Part shown: positions 9,870 to 18,712 of the stretch, piece by piece
Position numbering within the stretch: the first letter of the stretch is position 1
Layout: the number at the start of each line of letters is the position of its first letter
Origin: Mycolicibacterium sp. lyk4-40-TYG-92
Lineage (GTDB): Bacteria > Actinomycetota > Actinomycetes > Mycobacteriales > Mycobacteriaceae
Reading direction: 5' to 3'
Assembly: GCF_030209435.1 (NCBI RefSeq)
Contig: NZ_JARVRX010000003.1
Coordinates: 372,001 to 436,000, forward strand
Length of the DNA stretch: 64,000 nt
Position numbers and translations under genes: made by a program
Notes under the pieces: generated by a model
Seen by the model: only the letters and a program-made list of their open reading frames with translations
Told to the model about the DNA's origin: nothing
Database searches by the model: none

Positions 9870-11063
9870 CTACGCGCCGGCCTGGCCGGCCTGCTCCACC
9901 GACATCTCGTGAGCCAGCAGCTCGGCGAACGTGAAAGTGCCTGTGGGACGGTCGTTCTTGCCGAGCAGGTACAACCGCTTCACCGCCGCCAGGATGCCTT
10001 CGGCAATCGAGTCGCGGTGGCCGGGGGAGGTCAGCAGCTCGCGGTCGTGCGGGCTGCTCACGTATCCGATGTCGACCTGCACCGTGGGCATCCGGGTCAG
10101 CCGCAGCAGGTCCCAGGTCCGGCCGTGGGTCCGGCAGTCGCGTAAACCGCTGCGCGCCACGACTTCCCGCTGGATGAAGTCGGCAAGGTTACGGCCGATG
10201 GTGGACACCGAACCATGCGAGTTACCGAAGTAGAACGAGGCGACGCCGTTGGCCGCCGGGCTGGGCAGACTGGCGCACCGCAGGCTGATCATCAGATCAG
10301 CGCCGACAGCGTTGGCCGTCGCGGCCCGCTCGGCATCGGACGGGCTGCCGCTGACGGGGCGCGACAGGAACGTGTCCATGCCGATGGCCGTCATACGGCC
10401 CTCCAGCCGGCTGGCGAGATCCCACAGGACGTCGGCCTCACTGACGGGGCCGGACCGGCTGGTCATGATGAGCCCGCGATCGTCGCCGCCGCGGCCCGGA
10501 TCGATGATGATCCGCTTTCCGGTCAGGCGAGGGCCACTGCGTCGCACGAGTTCCTCTTCACGGATGGCGTGCGGGGAACCGCCGGTGACCCGCGAACCCA
10601 GGAAGTACAGGGAGCGCAACGTCTCCGGACCACAGATGCCATCCGGGAACATGCCGTACTCACGCTGGTACGACATCAGGCCGTTGTGCGTCTGCAAGCC
10701 GAAATGGCCATCGACCAGACCGGTGTAGAAACCGAGATCCTGCAGCCGGGCCTGCAGCGTGGCGACGTCGTCGCCGTACATCGGGGCGCCGAACTGGTGT
10801 GAGAGCGTACGCGCCCCCAGCCGGTAGGAGGCTTCTTTCAGCGCGCGGTACGTCGCTTCGCCGACCATGCCGTCGACGAGCAGTCCACGCTGCTGCTGGA
10901 AGGCACGCACGGCCTGATCGAGTTCTTCGTCGAAGAGATCGAGAGCGACGTGCTTGCCGGTGGTGAGATCCGCGTCGGGACTGTCCAGCAGTCCCAGGGC
11001 GGCCAGTGCGGCCCGAATCTCGGTGACCGAACCTCCCCGGTCACCGCGACGCAGTATCGACAT
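9870..11063 (-). CDS. cwlM: CwlM, MurA-activating amidase-fold regulator
   Basis: Essential mycobacterial regulator of peptidoglycan precursor synthesis: in M. smegmatis, PknB-phosphorylated CwlM stimulates MurA (published work). The 397-residue protein has two peptidoglycan-binding domains (about 7-75 and 95-155) and an amidase_3 domain from about 183. The motif that is DPGHGG in active amidases reads IIIDPGRGG here, with Arg191 replacing the zinc ligand His, consistent with a non-enzymatic role. The Thr-rich C-terminal tail (PTGTFTF) is the region phosphorylated in the family. ATG 11063 has an AAAGG-type SD; an in-frame GTG at 11081 is the alternative. It follows trxBA on the same strand as in M. 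tuberculosis. Confidence 0.95.
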   Translation of the reverse strand: MSILRRGDRGGSVTEIRAALAALGLLDSPDADLTTGKHVALDLFDEELDQAVRAFQQQRGLLVDGMVGEATYRALKEASYRLGARTLSHQFGAPMYGDDVATLQARLQDLGFYTGLVDGHFGLQTHNGLMSYQREYGMFPDGICGPETLRSLYFLGSRVTGGSPHAIREEELVRRSGPRLTGKRIIIDPGRGGDDRGLIMTSRSGPVSEADVLWDLASRLEGRMTAIGMDTFLSRPVSGSPSDAERAATANAVGADLMISLRCASLPSPAANGVASFYFGNSHGSVSTIGRNLADFIQREVVARSGLRDCRTHGRTWDLLRLTRMPTVQVDIGYVSSPHDRELLTSPGHRDSIAEGILAAVKRLYLLGKNDRPTGTFTFAELLAHEMSVEQAGQAGA

Positions 11064-11183
11064 TCCTGGCCTTTCAATCACGGACGCCAGGCGGGCGGAC
11101 AGCTAGCGCACTGGCGGGACGCCTGGACCCATTGTCGCAGACGCTCCTCAGGATTCCGCAACTTCACAGGCAGCAGCGGTGCG

Positions 11184-11203
11184 ACCCGCCGAAACCGGCG
11201 GGT
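11184..11203 (-). terminator. GC hairpin after trxA
   Basis: ACCCGCCG - aaac - CGGCGGGT is a perfect 8-bp stem with a 4-nt loop, starting 18 bp after the trxA stop in the trxA-cwlM gap. It lacks a U-tract; a mycobacterial GC-type terminator or attenuator is likely. Confidence 0.55.
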
Positions 11204-11221
11204 GCGCAGCCGCTGATGCGA

Positions 11222-11554
11222 TCAGAGTTCGTCGGCGATTTCGCGCAGCAGGGCGGCCTTGCCCTTGGCGCCGACGATGCGCTTCACCGGCTCGCCGTCC
11301 TTGAACAGGATCAGGGTCGGGATCGAGACGACGTTGAAGCTGCGGGCGGTCTCGGGGTTGGCGTCGACGTCGAGCTTGGCGATCGTCAGCTCCCCGGCCT
11401 TCTCGCCGGCCAGTTCCTCGAGCACCGGGGCGATCATCTTGCACGGCCCGCACCAGGTCGCCCAGAAGTCGACCAGCACCGGGGTGCCGCTCTTGATGAC
11501 GTCGCTGTCGAACGAACCGTCGGTGACGGTCAGCGTTGCGCTGCCCTCGCTCAT
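11222..11554 (-). CDS. trxA: Thioredoxin
   Basis: 110-residue thioredoxin reducing protein disulfides in the cytoplasm using electrons from the adjacent thioredoxin reductase. The active site WCGPC has Cys35 and Cys38; [14 protein letters not shown], the cis-Pro in [12 protein letters not shown], and [12 protein letters not shown] are all standard. ATG 11554 is preceded by GAGGAG, and trxB ends 40 bp upstream, so the two genes form an operon. Orthologue of M. tuberculosis trxC (Rv3914). Confidence 0.96.
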   Translation of the reverse strand: MSEGSATLTVTDGSFDSDVIKSGTPVLVDFWATWCGPCKMIAPVLEELAGEKAGELTIAKLDVDANPETARSFNVVSIPTLILFKDGEPVKRIVGAKGKAALLREIADEL

Positions 11555-11594
11555 GTACTGCTCCTCTCGGGTGAACTCTGTGGGGGAAGGACGA

Positions 11595-12533
11595 TCAGGC
11601 GTGGTGTTCGGCGAGCCAGCGCTCGGCGTCGATGGCCGCCGCGCAGCCGCTGCCGGCCGCGGTGATCGCCTGCCGGTAGGTGTGGTCGACCAGATCGCCG
11701 GCGGCGAACACGCCGTCCAGCGACGTGCTGGTGGTGCGGCCCTGGACCTGCACGTAACCCTCGTCATCGAGATCGACGGCGCCGCGCACCAGTGCCGACC
11801 GCGGGTCGTGGCCGATGGCGACGAACACGCCGGTGACCGGAAGCTTGCTCTCCTCGCCGGTGCCGGTGTTGCGCAGCAGTAGCCCGCTGACCTTCGAATC
11901 GCCTTCCACCGCAACAACTTCGGTGTTGGTGACGAACGTGATCTTCTCGTTGGCCTGCGCGCGCTCCAGCATGATCCGGGAGGCGCGGAATTCGTCCCGG
12001 CGGTGGATCAGCGTCACCGAACGGGCGAAGCGCGTCAGGAACGTCGCCTCCTCCATGGCGGAGTCGCCGCCGCCGATGACGGCGATGTCCTGGTCGCGGA
12101 AGAAGAAACCGTCACAGGTGGCGCAGGTGCTCACGCCCTGGCCGATCAGCTCCTGCTCACCCGGCACACCGAGGTGGCGGGCGGCGGCGCCCATCGCGAG
12201 GATGACGGCGCGGGCCTGGTGGGTCTCGCCGTCGACGGTGACGGTCTTGACGGGTCCGTCGAGGGAGACCGCCTCGACGTCCTCCATGCGCAGGTCGGCG
12301 CCGAACCGCAGGGCCTGCTCGCGCATTTCCTCCATGAGTTCGGGGCCGGTGATGCCTTCCTTGAAGCCCGGGTAGTTCTCCACCTCCGTGGTCGTCATCA
12401 AGGCACCACCGAACTGGACACCCTCGAAAACCAGCGGCTTGAGCTGGGCGCGGGCCGTGTACACCGCGGCGGTGTAGCCGGCCGGCCCGGAGCCGATGAT
12501 GATCACGTCGTGCACGGTGTCTGGGGTGGTCAT
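11595..12533 (-). CDS. trxB: Thioredoxin reductase (NADPH, FAD)
   Basis: FAD/NADPH-dependent reductase of thioredoxin, 312 residues. [10 protein letters not shown] (14-23) binds FAD, GGGDSA binds NADPH, and CATC with redox Cys137 and Cys140 is the active site; [10 protein letters not shown] closes the FAD domain. ATG 12533 has an AAAGG SD. A SigH-type promoter is visible upstream (12603-12629), consistent with the thiol-stress control of trxB2 in M. tuberculosis. Orthologue of Rv3913. Confidence 0.96.
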   Translation of the reverse strand: MTTPDTVHDVIIIGSGPAGYTAAVYTARAQLKPLVFEGVQFGGALMTTTEVENYPGFKEGITGPELMEEMREQALRFGADLRMEDVEAVSLDGPVKTVTVDGETHQARAVILAMGAAARHLGVPGEQELIGQGVSTCATCDGFFFRDQDIAVIGGGDSAMEEATFLTRFARSVTLIHRRDEFRASRIMLERAQANEKITFVTNTEVVAVEGDSKVSGLLLRNTGTGEESKLPVTGVFVAIGHDPRSALVRGAVDLDDEGYVQVQGRTTSTSLDGVFAAGDLVDHTYRQAITAAGSGCAAAIDAERWLAEHHA

Positions 12534-12602
12534 GGCCGCCTTTCATCTGGCTCTGGTCAGGCTCATACCTGGTCGGCCTGCTGCCAGAGTCGGTACGCCT
12601 AT

Positions 12603-12629
12603 AACACCAGGGTAAGTGCCGGTGTTCCC
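12603..12629 (-). promoter_or_regulatory. SigH-type ECF promoter of trxB
   Basis: On the minus strand, GGGAAC and GTT are separated by 18 nt, followed by ATAG; this fits the SigH consensus GGGAAY-N16-18-GTT. It lies about 70 bp upstream of the trxB ATG. SigH control of trxB2-trxC is known in M. tuberculosis; here it is inferred from the match. Confidence 0.65.
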
Positions 12630-12655
12630 GGCCGTTTGGCGGGCTCCGGGGGCGG

Positions 12656-13411
12656 TCAGCGGCTCGGTTGCGCCGACGGGCCCGGAGCATCGGGGATGAC
12701 GGCGTCGGCGATCAGGCCGGCGTCGGTCGCGTTGCAGCCGGGAGAGACCACCAGGGCCATCACAGCGCCGTCATCGGCCCGCGGGAGCAGCAGAAGCACC
12801 TGGGCGCGGTCGTGCATGGTCAGGGTGGCGGCGCCGAGGACCGACGTGGTGGGGGTGTAACCGAGCCCGGTCAGACACGACCGCAGGCGGTCCGGCGCCG
12901 CGAGGGCGCCCAGCTCGGGTGGCCGGGTCCGCAGACCCAGGATCTGCCGGTCCGGCCACGGCATGCCGGCCTGGCGCTGCACGGTCATCGACGCCGCCGT
13001 GGGACCGGCCGAGATGCGGGCCGGTTCGCCGGGTCCGCTCAGCACCACGACGGCGCCGATGCCGACCGCGATGAGCCCGGTCGCGGCGCCGGCGACGACG
13101 GCTGGGCGCGTGCTCCGTGCACCGTGGCCTGCCGAGCGGCCGGGGACGACGGTGTGCCGCGCCGGCCGGGGGCCGGCGTCGCGCAGGGCGGACCCGATGC
13201 GCGCGGTGGCTTCCGGGGGGAGGTCACTGTCGGTGGCGTCGTCCGCCAGGTCGCGGACGTCGCGCCGGATCTGTTCGAGCGCGGCGTACTGACGTGCGAC
13301 GGCCGGATCGTCGCGGATGCGACGGCGCAACCGGGCGGCCGTGGCGTCGTCGAGCAGTCCGGCCTGCAGGTCGGCCAGGAGCTCGAGGGAGACGGCCTGT
13401 TCGTCGTCCAC
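12656..13411 (-). CDS. rsmA: Anti-sigma-M factor-like membrane protein (Rv3912)
   Basis: Orthologue by position and shape of the SigM antagonist RsmA. The cytosolic N-terminal part (about 1-80) begins with the LELLADLQAGLLDDATAARLRRRI motif of anti-sigma domains; a single membrane span follows at about 103-124 (VVAGAATGLIAVGIGAVVVL), then an extracellular domain with one Cys pair (RSCLTGLGY, SPGCNATDAG). Start GTG 13411. It lies 87 bp downstream of sigM. It lacks a canonical HxxxCxxC zinc motif, as does the M. tuberculosis protein. Function is established-family knowledge plus context. Confidence 0.85.
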   Translation of the reverse strand: MDDEQAVSLELLADLQAGLLDDATAARLRRRIRDDPAVARQYAALEQIRRDVRDLADDATDSDLPPEATARIGSALRDAGPRPARHTVVPGRSAGHGARSTRPAVVAGAATGLIAVGIGAVVVLSGPGEPARISAGPTAASMTVQRQAGMPWPDRQILGLRTRPPELGALAAPDRLRSCLTGLGYTPTTSVLGAATLTMHDRAQVLLLLPRADDGAVMALVVSPGCNATDAGLIADAVIPDAPGPSAQPSR

Positions 13412-13479
13412 CTGCCGAAGCCTAATCCGGCCGCCGCCGAGAGCCGCGGTCCGTCGTCCCCGGAGTGGGGCGCGTAAAC

Positions 13480-13489
13480 GTCACGTGAC
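13480..13489. repeat. 10-bp palindrome between sigM and rsmA
   Basis: GTCACGTGAC is a perfect palindrome just after the sigM stop and shares the GTCACGTGAC core with the 16-bp palindrome at 8924. Meaning unknown. Confidence 0.35.
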
Positions 13490-13498
13490 CGGAACCCG

Positions 13499-14050
13499 TC
13501 AGTCGGCGAGGTGCGCCAGCGACTGGGCGAGTTTCGCGCGCGCCCGTGAACAACGGCTCTTCACGGTGCCTTCGGCGATACCCAGCATCGCCGCGGTCTC
13601 GGCGACCGAATAGCCCTGCATGTCGACGGCGACCACCGCGGCCCGCTGTTCGACCGGCAGCCGCAGCAGTGCACGCTCGATGACGATGCTGATCTCGATG
13701 TGGTGCGCGGGGTCGGCGGTCTGGTAGGTGGCGTCGCTGAGTTCCTCGGCGCGGTGAAACTTGTTGTGGCGCAGCCGGTCCAGGCAGGAGTTCACCACGA
13801 TGCGGCACAGCCAGCTGCGGACTGAACTGTCGTTCCGGAACCGCGGCGCGTGGCGGTGGGCTTTGAACAGCGCGTCCTGCAGGGCGTCGAGGGCGTCCTG
13901 CGGGTCGTGGCTCGTCAGCCGGGCGAGCCGGTACAGCTGGTGGCGGTGTCGATAGAACAGCTCCTCGAACGCGTACCGCTCGCCGGCGATGTGTGCCGCG
14001 AGCAATTCGGCGTCTGATGCGTCCGACTGTGGCCCCCCGAAACTCCCCAC
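13499..14050 (-). CDS. sigM: ECF sigma factor SigM
   Basis: 183-residue extracytoplasmic-function sigma factor. Region 2 is at about 18-90 (AFEELFYRHRHQLYRLAR, then DALQDALFKAHRH), region 4 at about 125-180 (LPVEQRAAVVAVDMQGYSVAETAAMLGIAEGTVKSRCSRAR). GTG at 14050. In M. tuberculosis SigM drives ESX-type genes and surface lipid changes; here it sits between the lipoprotein gene (divergent) and rsmA, its likely membrane-bound inhibitor. Confidence 0.95.
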   Translation of the reverse strand: MGSFGGPQSDASDAELLAAHIAGERYAFEELFYRHRHQLYRLARLTSHDPQDALDALQDALFKAHRHAPRFRNDSSVRSWLCRIVVNSCLDRLRHNKFHRAEELSDATYQTADPAHHIEISIVIERALLRLPVEQRAAVVAVDMQGYSVAETAAMLGIAEGTVKSRCSRARAKLAQSLAHLAD

Positions 14051-14240
14051 TTCCGAACCATAAGCCGGGTTGCGGGAGGAATCCGACGCATATTTGCGGA
14101 GATGACATAAAACGCGCGCTGAACAGTATCGATGCTGTCGCCGGCCCTGTGGATAACTCCTGTTTCGACGATGGCTGGATTTGCCGGCCGTTCACGCGAA
14201 ATCGACGCGCCGATAGGGCATCGCTTAGTAGCCTCGCCCG

Positions 14241-15329
14241 ATGAAGCCGTTGGCGTCCGAGTCGATAAGTGCCATCCGCCGGTCCCGGGCGGGTGAGATC
14301 GACCGTGTGCGCCGGTGCGGACTCGCCTGGCTCGCCGCAGCCGCGCTGATCGGCACACTGGTGGCGGGTTGCTCCGAACCCGGCAAGCCCAAGCCGATTC
14401 CGAATGCGTCATCGGCACCGGCACCGGCGACGGCACCCACTCCCGACGCCGCCGGCTTCAGCGGCCCGATCATCGAGCATTGCGCCACGCACACCAAGAG
14501 CACGACGCTGAGCAAGCTGAACATCGGGACCGGCGCGCTGGTGGACATCGCCACCTTCCCCATCAGCTGCAACATCGGCAACGGCCAACTGACCCGGATG
14601 CGCTACAGCAGGGACTTCCGCAAGCTCGCGCTGGACTCCCTCACGATCAATGATGGCCACGTCCGGTACTACGACTCGAGCAGCGGATCGACCGTCGACG
14701 TCACCGAGATCGTCCAACCTTCTCCCACAGGGGATTTCGGGAATCAGCAACGGCCGGACCACCGCAACCCACAGTTCGACGAGCAGGGCCTGCTGGTCTT
14801 CTACGATGCGCGCGCCAAGCTGTTCAACTTCTACGACACCGATTCGAAGAAGATCGTGCGGACCAGCCCGACGTACATGCCGAACTTCCTGCGGGCCGTG
14901 GTCAAGAACCCCGAACAGATCGAACTTGGCGAGGGTGAGCCTCCGGGAGGCGACAGCTTCCGCGTGTGTCCATCGTTTTTGTGGTTCATCGACGACACCC
15001 ACTATCTGGGCTCGGTACACGACGACGCTGGTCACTATCTGGTGATCGACGCGGTACCGCCTCCGGGTGCCGACCGGCCGGCCTGCAGCGAGACGGACGG
15101 GCAACGAATCACGCCGCCGAGCACCGAGATATCCGAGGCGGCCGCCGATCCGACGGGCCGGACCATCCTCTTCACGGTGTTCAGCCACAACGACATCAAA
15201 GTGTGGAACATGTACCAGGCGAACCTGCAGGATCCGTCGCATCCGACACAAATCAAGATGTCCGGCAACATCTTGGAACGCGCCGGCTACGACGGCGGTC
15301 AGGCGATGTCGTTCGTCGGCTGGGACTGA
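14241..15329 (+). CDS. Lipoprotein, possibly beta-propeller
   Basis: 362-residue exported lipoprotein: a positively charged N-region, hydrophobic core LAWLAAAALIGTLVAGC and a lipobox (LVAGC) with lipidated Cys44, then a Pro/Ala linker. The mature part has recurrent strands such as RKLALDSLTIN, FDEQGLLVFYDARAKLF, DDTHYLGSVHDD and DPTGRTILFTVFSH, suggesting a TolB/WD-like propeller. It interrupts the murJ-sigM adjacency seen in M. tuberculosis, and is the only plus-strand gene in this stretch; its stop is 5 bp from the murJ stop. Substrate and role unknown. Confidence 0.8.
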   Translation: MKPLASESISAIRRSRAGEIDRVRRCGLAWLAAAALIGTLVAGCSEPGKPKPIPNASSAPAPATAPTPDAAGFSGPIIEHCATHTKSTTLSKLNIGTGALVDIATFPISCNIGNGQLTRMRYSRDFRKLALDSLTINDGHVRYYDSSSGSTVDVTEIVQPSPTGDFGNQQRPDHRNPQFDEQGLLVFYDARAKLFNFYDTDSKKIVRTSPTYMPNFLRAVVKNPEQIELGEGEPPGGDSFRVCPSFLWFIDDTHYLGSVHDDAGHYLVIDAVPPPGADRPACSETDGQRITPPSTEISEAAADPTGRTILFTVFSHNDIKVWNMYQANLQDPSHPTQIKMSGNILERAGYDGGQAMSFVGWD

Positions 15330-15334
15330 CGGGG

Positions 15335-18300
15335 TTACGCGGCGGCCTTCACGACCACGTTGGAGATGTCGGTCTTGCTCTTGCCGTCGACGGTCCCCAG
15401 CGTGGAGATCCAGATCAGCAGGTGCTGCGTCGGCTGCGCATTGCTGATCGTGATGGTGTTGGAGCCGGACTTCATGGTCGCCGGTTGCGTCAGGACCGTC
15501 GTGGCGTCCAGGGAGGACGGGTTGGCCGTCTGGGCCGACCGGATTTGGATCGCCGTGCCCGTGCTGGTCAGGTTCAGGCTGACCGACGCGACTGTGGTCG
15601 ACTGCGGCAGGTTCAGCATGAGGCCGACGCCGCTCTTGAAACTGGGGAACGGCGCGGGATCGGTGTAGACGTCGGTCGACCAGGCATCACCGGCCGCGCC
15701 GGTGATGGCCTTGCCCGCGGTCTCCGGCGAGTCCGCGCCGCCGCCGGGTGAAAAGACCGTCACACCAATGGGTTTCACGACGTTGCCGGGAGTCGGGGCG
15801 CCGCTGGAGGTCGGCCGCTGGCTGTTGAGGCCGAGCTGCTGCTTGTCCAGGCCGCCGCCGACGTCGCCGAAGATGCCCTTCAGCACCGACGCGAGGACCA
15901 GCAGCGCCACCAACAGGATGGCCCCACCGACACCCACACCGACGAGCAGTGCCTTGCGCCGTTTGGCGGCAGCTTCGAGTTCGGCGGCGTCCGCGGTCTC
16001 CGGGCCTTGCGAGCCGTCGACGGGTGCGAGCAGTTCAGTGGTATCGGCGACGGTGGTCGCCTGCTGCAGCAGGTTCAACAGTGTTGGCGCCGAACGGATT
16101 CCGCCACCTTCCTGTACGGCCCGGGCCGCTGCGGCGGAGATCTGGAACGGAATGGCCGGGTCGATGGCGCGGGGTTCGACGGGCTGGCCCGCGCTGTTCT
16201 GCGTCGCAGGCAGCATGCCGCTGAGCGCACCGGCCTCGGGCAGCGGCCACCGGTTGACCAGCAGCGCGTACAGCGTGGCGCCGACACCGCGGATATCGTC
16301 CTCGGGGGTGGCCGACGGCAGCGTGCCGGGGAAGGCGAGCACCACGTCGCCCTCGATGCTGACCCGGATCCGGCCGGGGTGATCGACCGACAGCGCGACG
16401 CCGGTCCGGTGTGCGGATTCGGCCGTCGATGCCAGGGACTGGATGGCGCGGGCACCACCCATCGGGGACGGCTCCGTGGCGGCCACCTCGGCGAGCGAAC
16501 CGCCGCGGATCCATTCGCTGACCACCAGGCCACCGCGGCCGAGCCGCGTGACGTCCAGGATGCGGGCCAGGCCCGGTCCCTCGATGTGGCTCAGTTTGCT
16601 TGTCCGGGTGAGGATTTCCTGGACCATCGACTCCGGCAGTTCGCCGTCGTGGTCCACGAACGTCAGCGCGACCTGGCGATCGAGTGCGATGTCGAGCGCG
16701 TGCCAGAACTGCAGATCCGGCGGACCGCCGTGGAAGACGAGCAGGCGGTAGCGGCCGTCGGCGACGACTGCGCCGGCCCGCAACGCGATATCGGCGTCGC
16801 CGCCCGGCGTATCTGGGATATGGGCGGATCCCTGCTCCGCAGGTGCGTCGGTCACCGCAAATCCTTTCCGAAGCCCGCCCGTGGTACCACTTTCCCGCTT
16901 TGCCCCGCGAGCGGCGGAGGCCCCGGGCCGCGGTGGTACCGGTGATGAATTGCCGTGTCCAGGGTACGGGACCGAGGTGCGTCGGGAGTCCGGTACAGCC
17001 GAGCTGACCTGGACTGCGGGGTTCGGTACCGGGGTGCCGCGGCCCAGCCGGCGCTTCACGAAAGCCACTGCGGCCAGGGCGTCGGGCACCTTGGCGGCCA
17101 CGAGCACGGCCACGATCACCGGGAGCATGATCAGGCCGAGCAGAACCAGTCGCAGCAACGATCCGGCGGCGCCGCCGTGCTCGGTCAGCCGATCGAACCC
17201 CAGTAGCTTGTCCGCGAGATATGCGAGCAGCCCCGATCCCAGTGCGGCGCAGATGGTCACGAGAATGGTCCGGATGACCGTCAGCTCGATCATGCGCCCG
17301 CGCGGCGGCCGCAGGGCGGACCGCAACAACACGTAGCCGACGGTCGCGCCGGCCAGGAAGCCCAGGCCGTTGGCCAGTCCCAGATACCCGGCCACCAGTT
17401 CGCGGTCGTCGGTCAGGTGGGGCGCGATCAGCGAGCCGACGATCTTCACCACGGTGATCACGACGATCAGGATGATCGGGATCCACGGTTGTTCGCGGGC
17501 GTAGAACACCCGGAGTTCCAGCAGCACCATGGAATACGGAATCAGGGTGAACGCCGACAGCGTGATGGCCATGCCGAGGTAGCCGGCGTCGGTGGCACCG
17601 AAGTTGCCGTAGGCGAACAGGGCGCTGCCGATGGCGGGGCCGGCGACGGTCATGAAGGCGACGATGGGGATCAGCGTCACCATGGTCAGCCGGGTGGCCA
17701 GCGAGAAGTCGGCGAGGACCGCGGGGTTGTCGTTCGCGGCGGCGTTGCGGGACAGCCGCGGCATCACCACGGTCAGCACCGTCACGCCGATCATGCCGAA
17801 CGGCAGCTGCAGCAGCAGCCAGGCGTAGTTGTAGATCGCGGGACCGGATGCGGCTGCGTGGCTGGCGATCTCGTTGCCGACGATCAGTCCGATCTGACTG
17901 ATCAGGACGTACAGCATCATGGCGACGGCCATGGTGCCGAACTTCTTGAGCCGGTCGTCGATACCCCACAGCGGACGCAGGTCGACGCGATGCTGCCGCA
18001 GGGAGTACAGCAGGACGCCGGCCTGGGCCACGACGCCGAGGGTGGTGCCGATGCCGAGCACGAGCAGTTTGGCATTGCCCATCTCGACGGGATCGATCGA
18101 GAGTTCGCCCGGGACAAGCACATACACGCCGAGCGTGATGATCGCGACCACGTTGTTGAGCACCGGCGCCCAGGCCGGGGGCCCGAACACGTTGCGGTTG
18201 TTCAGGATTGCCATGTAGACCGAGGTCAGCCCGTAGAAGATGATCTGCGGCAGAAGCAGATACGCGAAGGCGCTGGTGAGCGGCTCGTTGACCTGCGGGT

Positions 18301-18712
18301 CGCTGCCCAGCATCAGTCGCACCAGCAGCGGTGCCGCCGCGACCGACAGCACCGTCGTCAGCAGCAGCAGTGCGGTGGCGAGCGTGACCAGCCGGCGCAC
18401 GAACGCGGCGCCACCGTCGGCGTCGTCGCGTTCGGCGCGGGCCAGTACCGGGACGAAGATCGCGGTGAAGGTGGCCTCGAGCACCAGCGCGGCCACCATG
18501 TTCGGCAACTGGTTGGCCACGGTGAACGAACTGGACAGTGCCGCACCGAGAATGGCGGCGAGCAGCACGATCCGCAGGAACCCGGTGATGCGGCTGACCA
18601 GCGTGGCCAGCGCCATGCCCCACGACCTGGAGACGACGGCGGCGTCGGACAGTTCGGCCCGCCGGGGCGACGCTGCGGCAGCGGGGGGCCGGGGACTGCG
18701 CGGGGCGCTCAT
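15335..18712 (-). CDS. murJ: MurJ lipid II flippase with pseudokinase and external domain (MviN)
   Basis: 1125-residue orthologue of Rv3910. Residues about 30-540 are the MOP-superfamily MurJ core with 14 or so membrane segments (NQLPNMVAALVLEATFTAIFVPV near the start) and flip lipid II. A Pro/Ser-rich linker leads to a kinase-like domain (about 650-900) lacking catalytic residues: the VAIK lysine is Thr (VALTFVD, about 682), and no HRD or DFG motif is present. In M. tuberculosis this pseudokinase is phosphorylated by PknB and binds FhaA. A membrane span near 921-945 is followed by an extracellular beta-rich domain. The start ATG 18712 overlaps the upstream stop (ATGA). Confidence 0.94.
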   Translation of the reverse strand: MSAPRSPRPPAAAASPRRAELSDAAVVSRSWGMALATLVSRITGFLRIVLLAAILGAALSSSFTVANQLPNMVAALVLEATFTAIFVPVLARAERDDADGGAAFVRRLVTLATALLLLTTVLSVAAAPLLVRLMLGSDPQVNEPLTSAFAYLLLPQIIFYGLTSVYMAILNNRNVFGPPAWAPVLNNVVAIITLGVYVLVPGELSIDPVEMGNAKLLVLGIGTTLGVVAQAGVLLYSLRQHRVDLRPLWGIDDRLKKFGTMAVAMMLYVLISQIGLIVGNEIASHAAASGPAIYNYAWLLLQLPFGMIGVTVLTVVMPRLSRNAAANDNPAVLADFSLATRLTMVTLIPIVAFMTVAGPAIGSALFAYGNFGATDAGYLGMAITLSAFTLIPYSMVLLELRVFYAREQPWIPIILIVVITVVKIVGSLIAPHLTDDRELVAGYLGLANGLGFLAGATVGYVLLRSALRPPRGRMIELTVIRTILVTICAALGSGLLAYLADKLLGFDRLTEHGGAAGSLLRLVLLGLIMLPVIVAVLVAAKVPDALAAVAFVKRRLGRGTPVPNPAVQVSSAVPDSRRTSVPYPGHGNSSPVPPRPGASAARGAKRESGTTGGLRKGFAVTDAPAEQGSAHIPDTPGGDADIALRAGAVVADGRYRLLVFHGGPPDLQFWHALDIALDRQVALTFVDHDGELPESMVQEILTRTSKLSHIEGPGLARILDVTRLGRGGLVVSEWIRGGSLAEVAATEPSPMGGARAIQSLASTAESAHRTGVALSVDHPGRIRVSIEGDVVLAFPGTLPSATPEDDIRGVGATLYALLVNRWPLPEAGALSGMLPATQNSAGQPVEPRAIDPAIPFQISAAAARAVQEGGGIRSAPTLLNLLQQATTVADTTELLAPVDGSQGPETADAAELEAAAKRRKALLVGVGVGGAILLVALLVLASVLKGIFGDVGGGLDKQQLGLNSQRPTSSGAPTPGNVVKPIGVTVFSPGGGADSPETAGKAITGAAGDAWSTDVYTDPAPFPSFKSGVGLMLNLPQSTTVASVSLNLTSTGTAIQIRSAQTANPSSLDATTVLTQPATMKSGSNTITISNAQPTQHLLIWISTLGTVDGKSKTDISNVVVKAAA

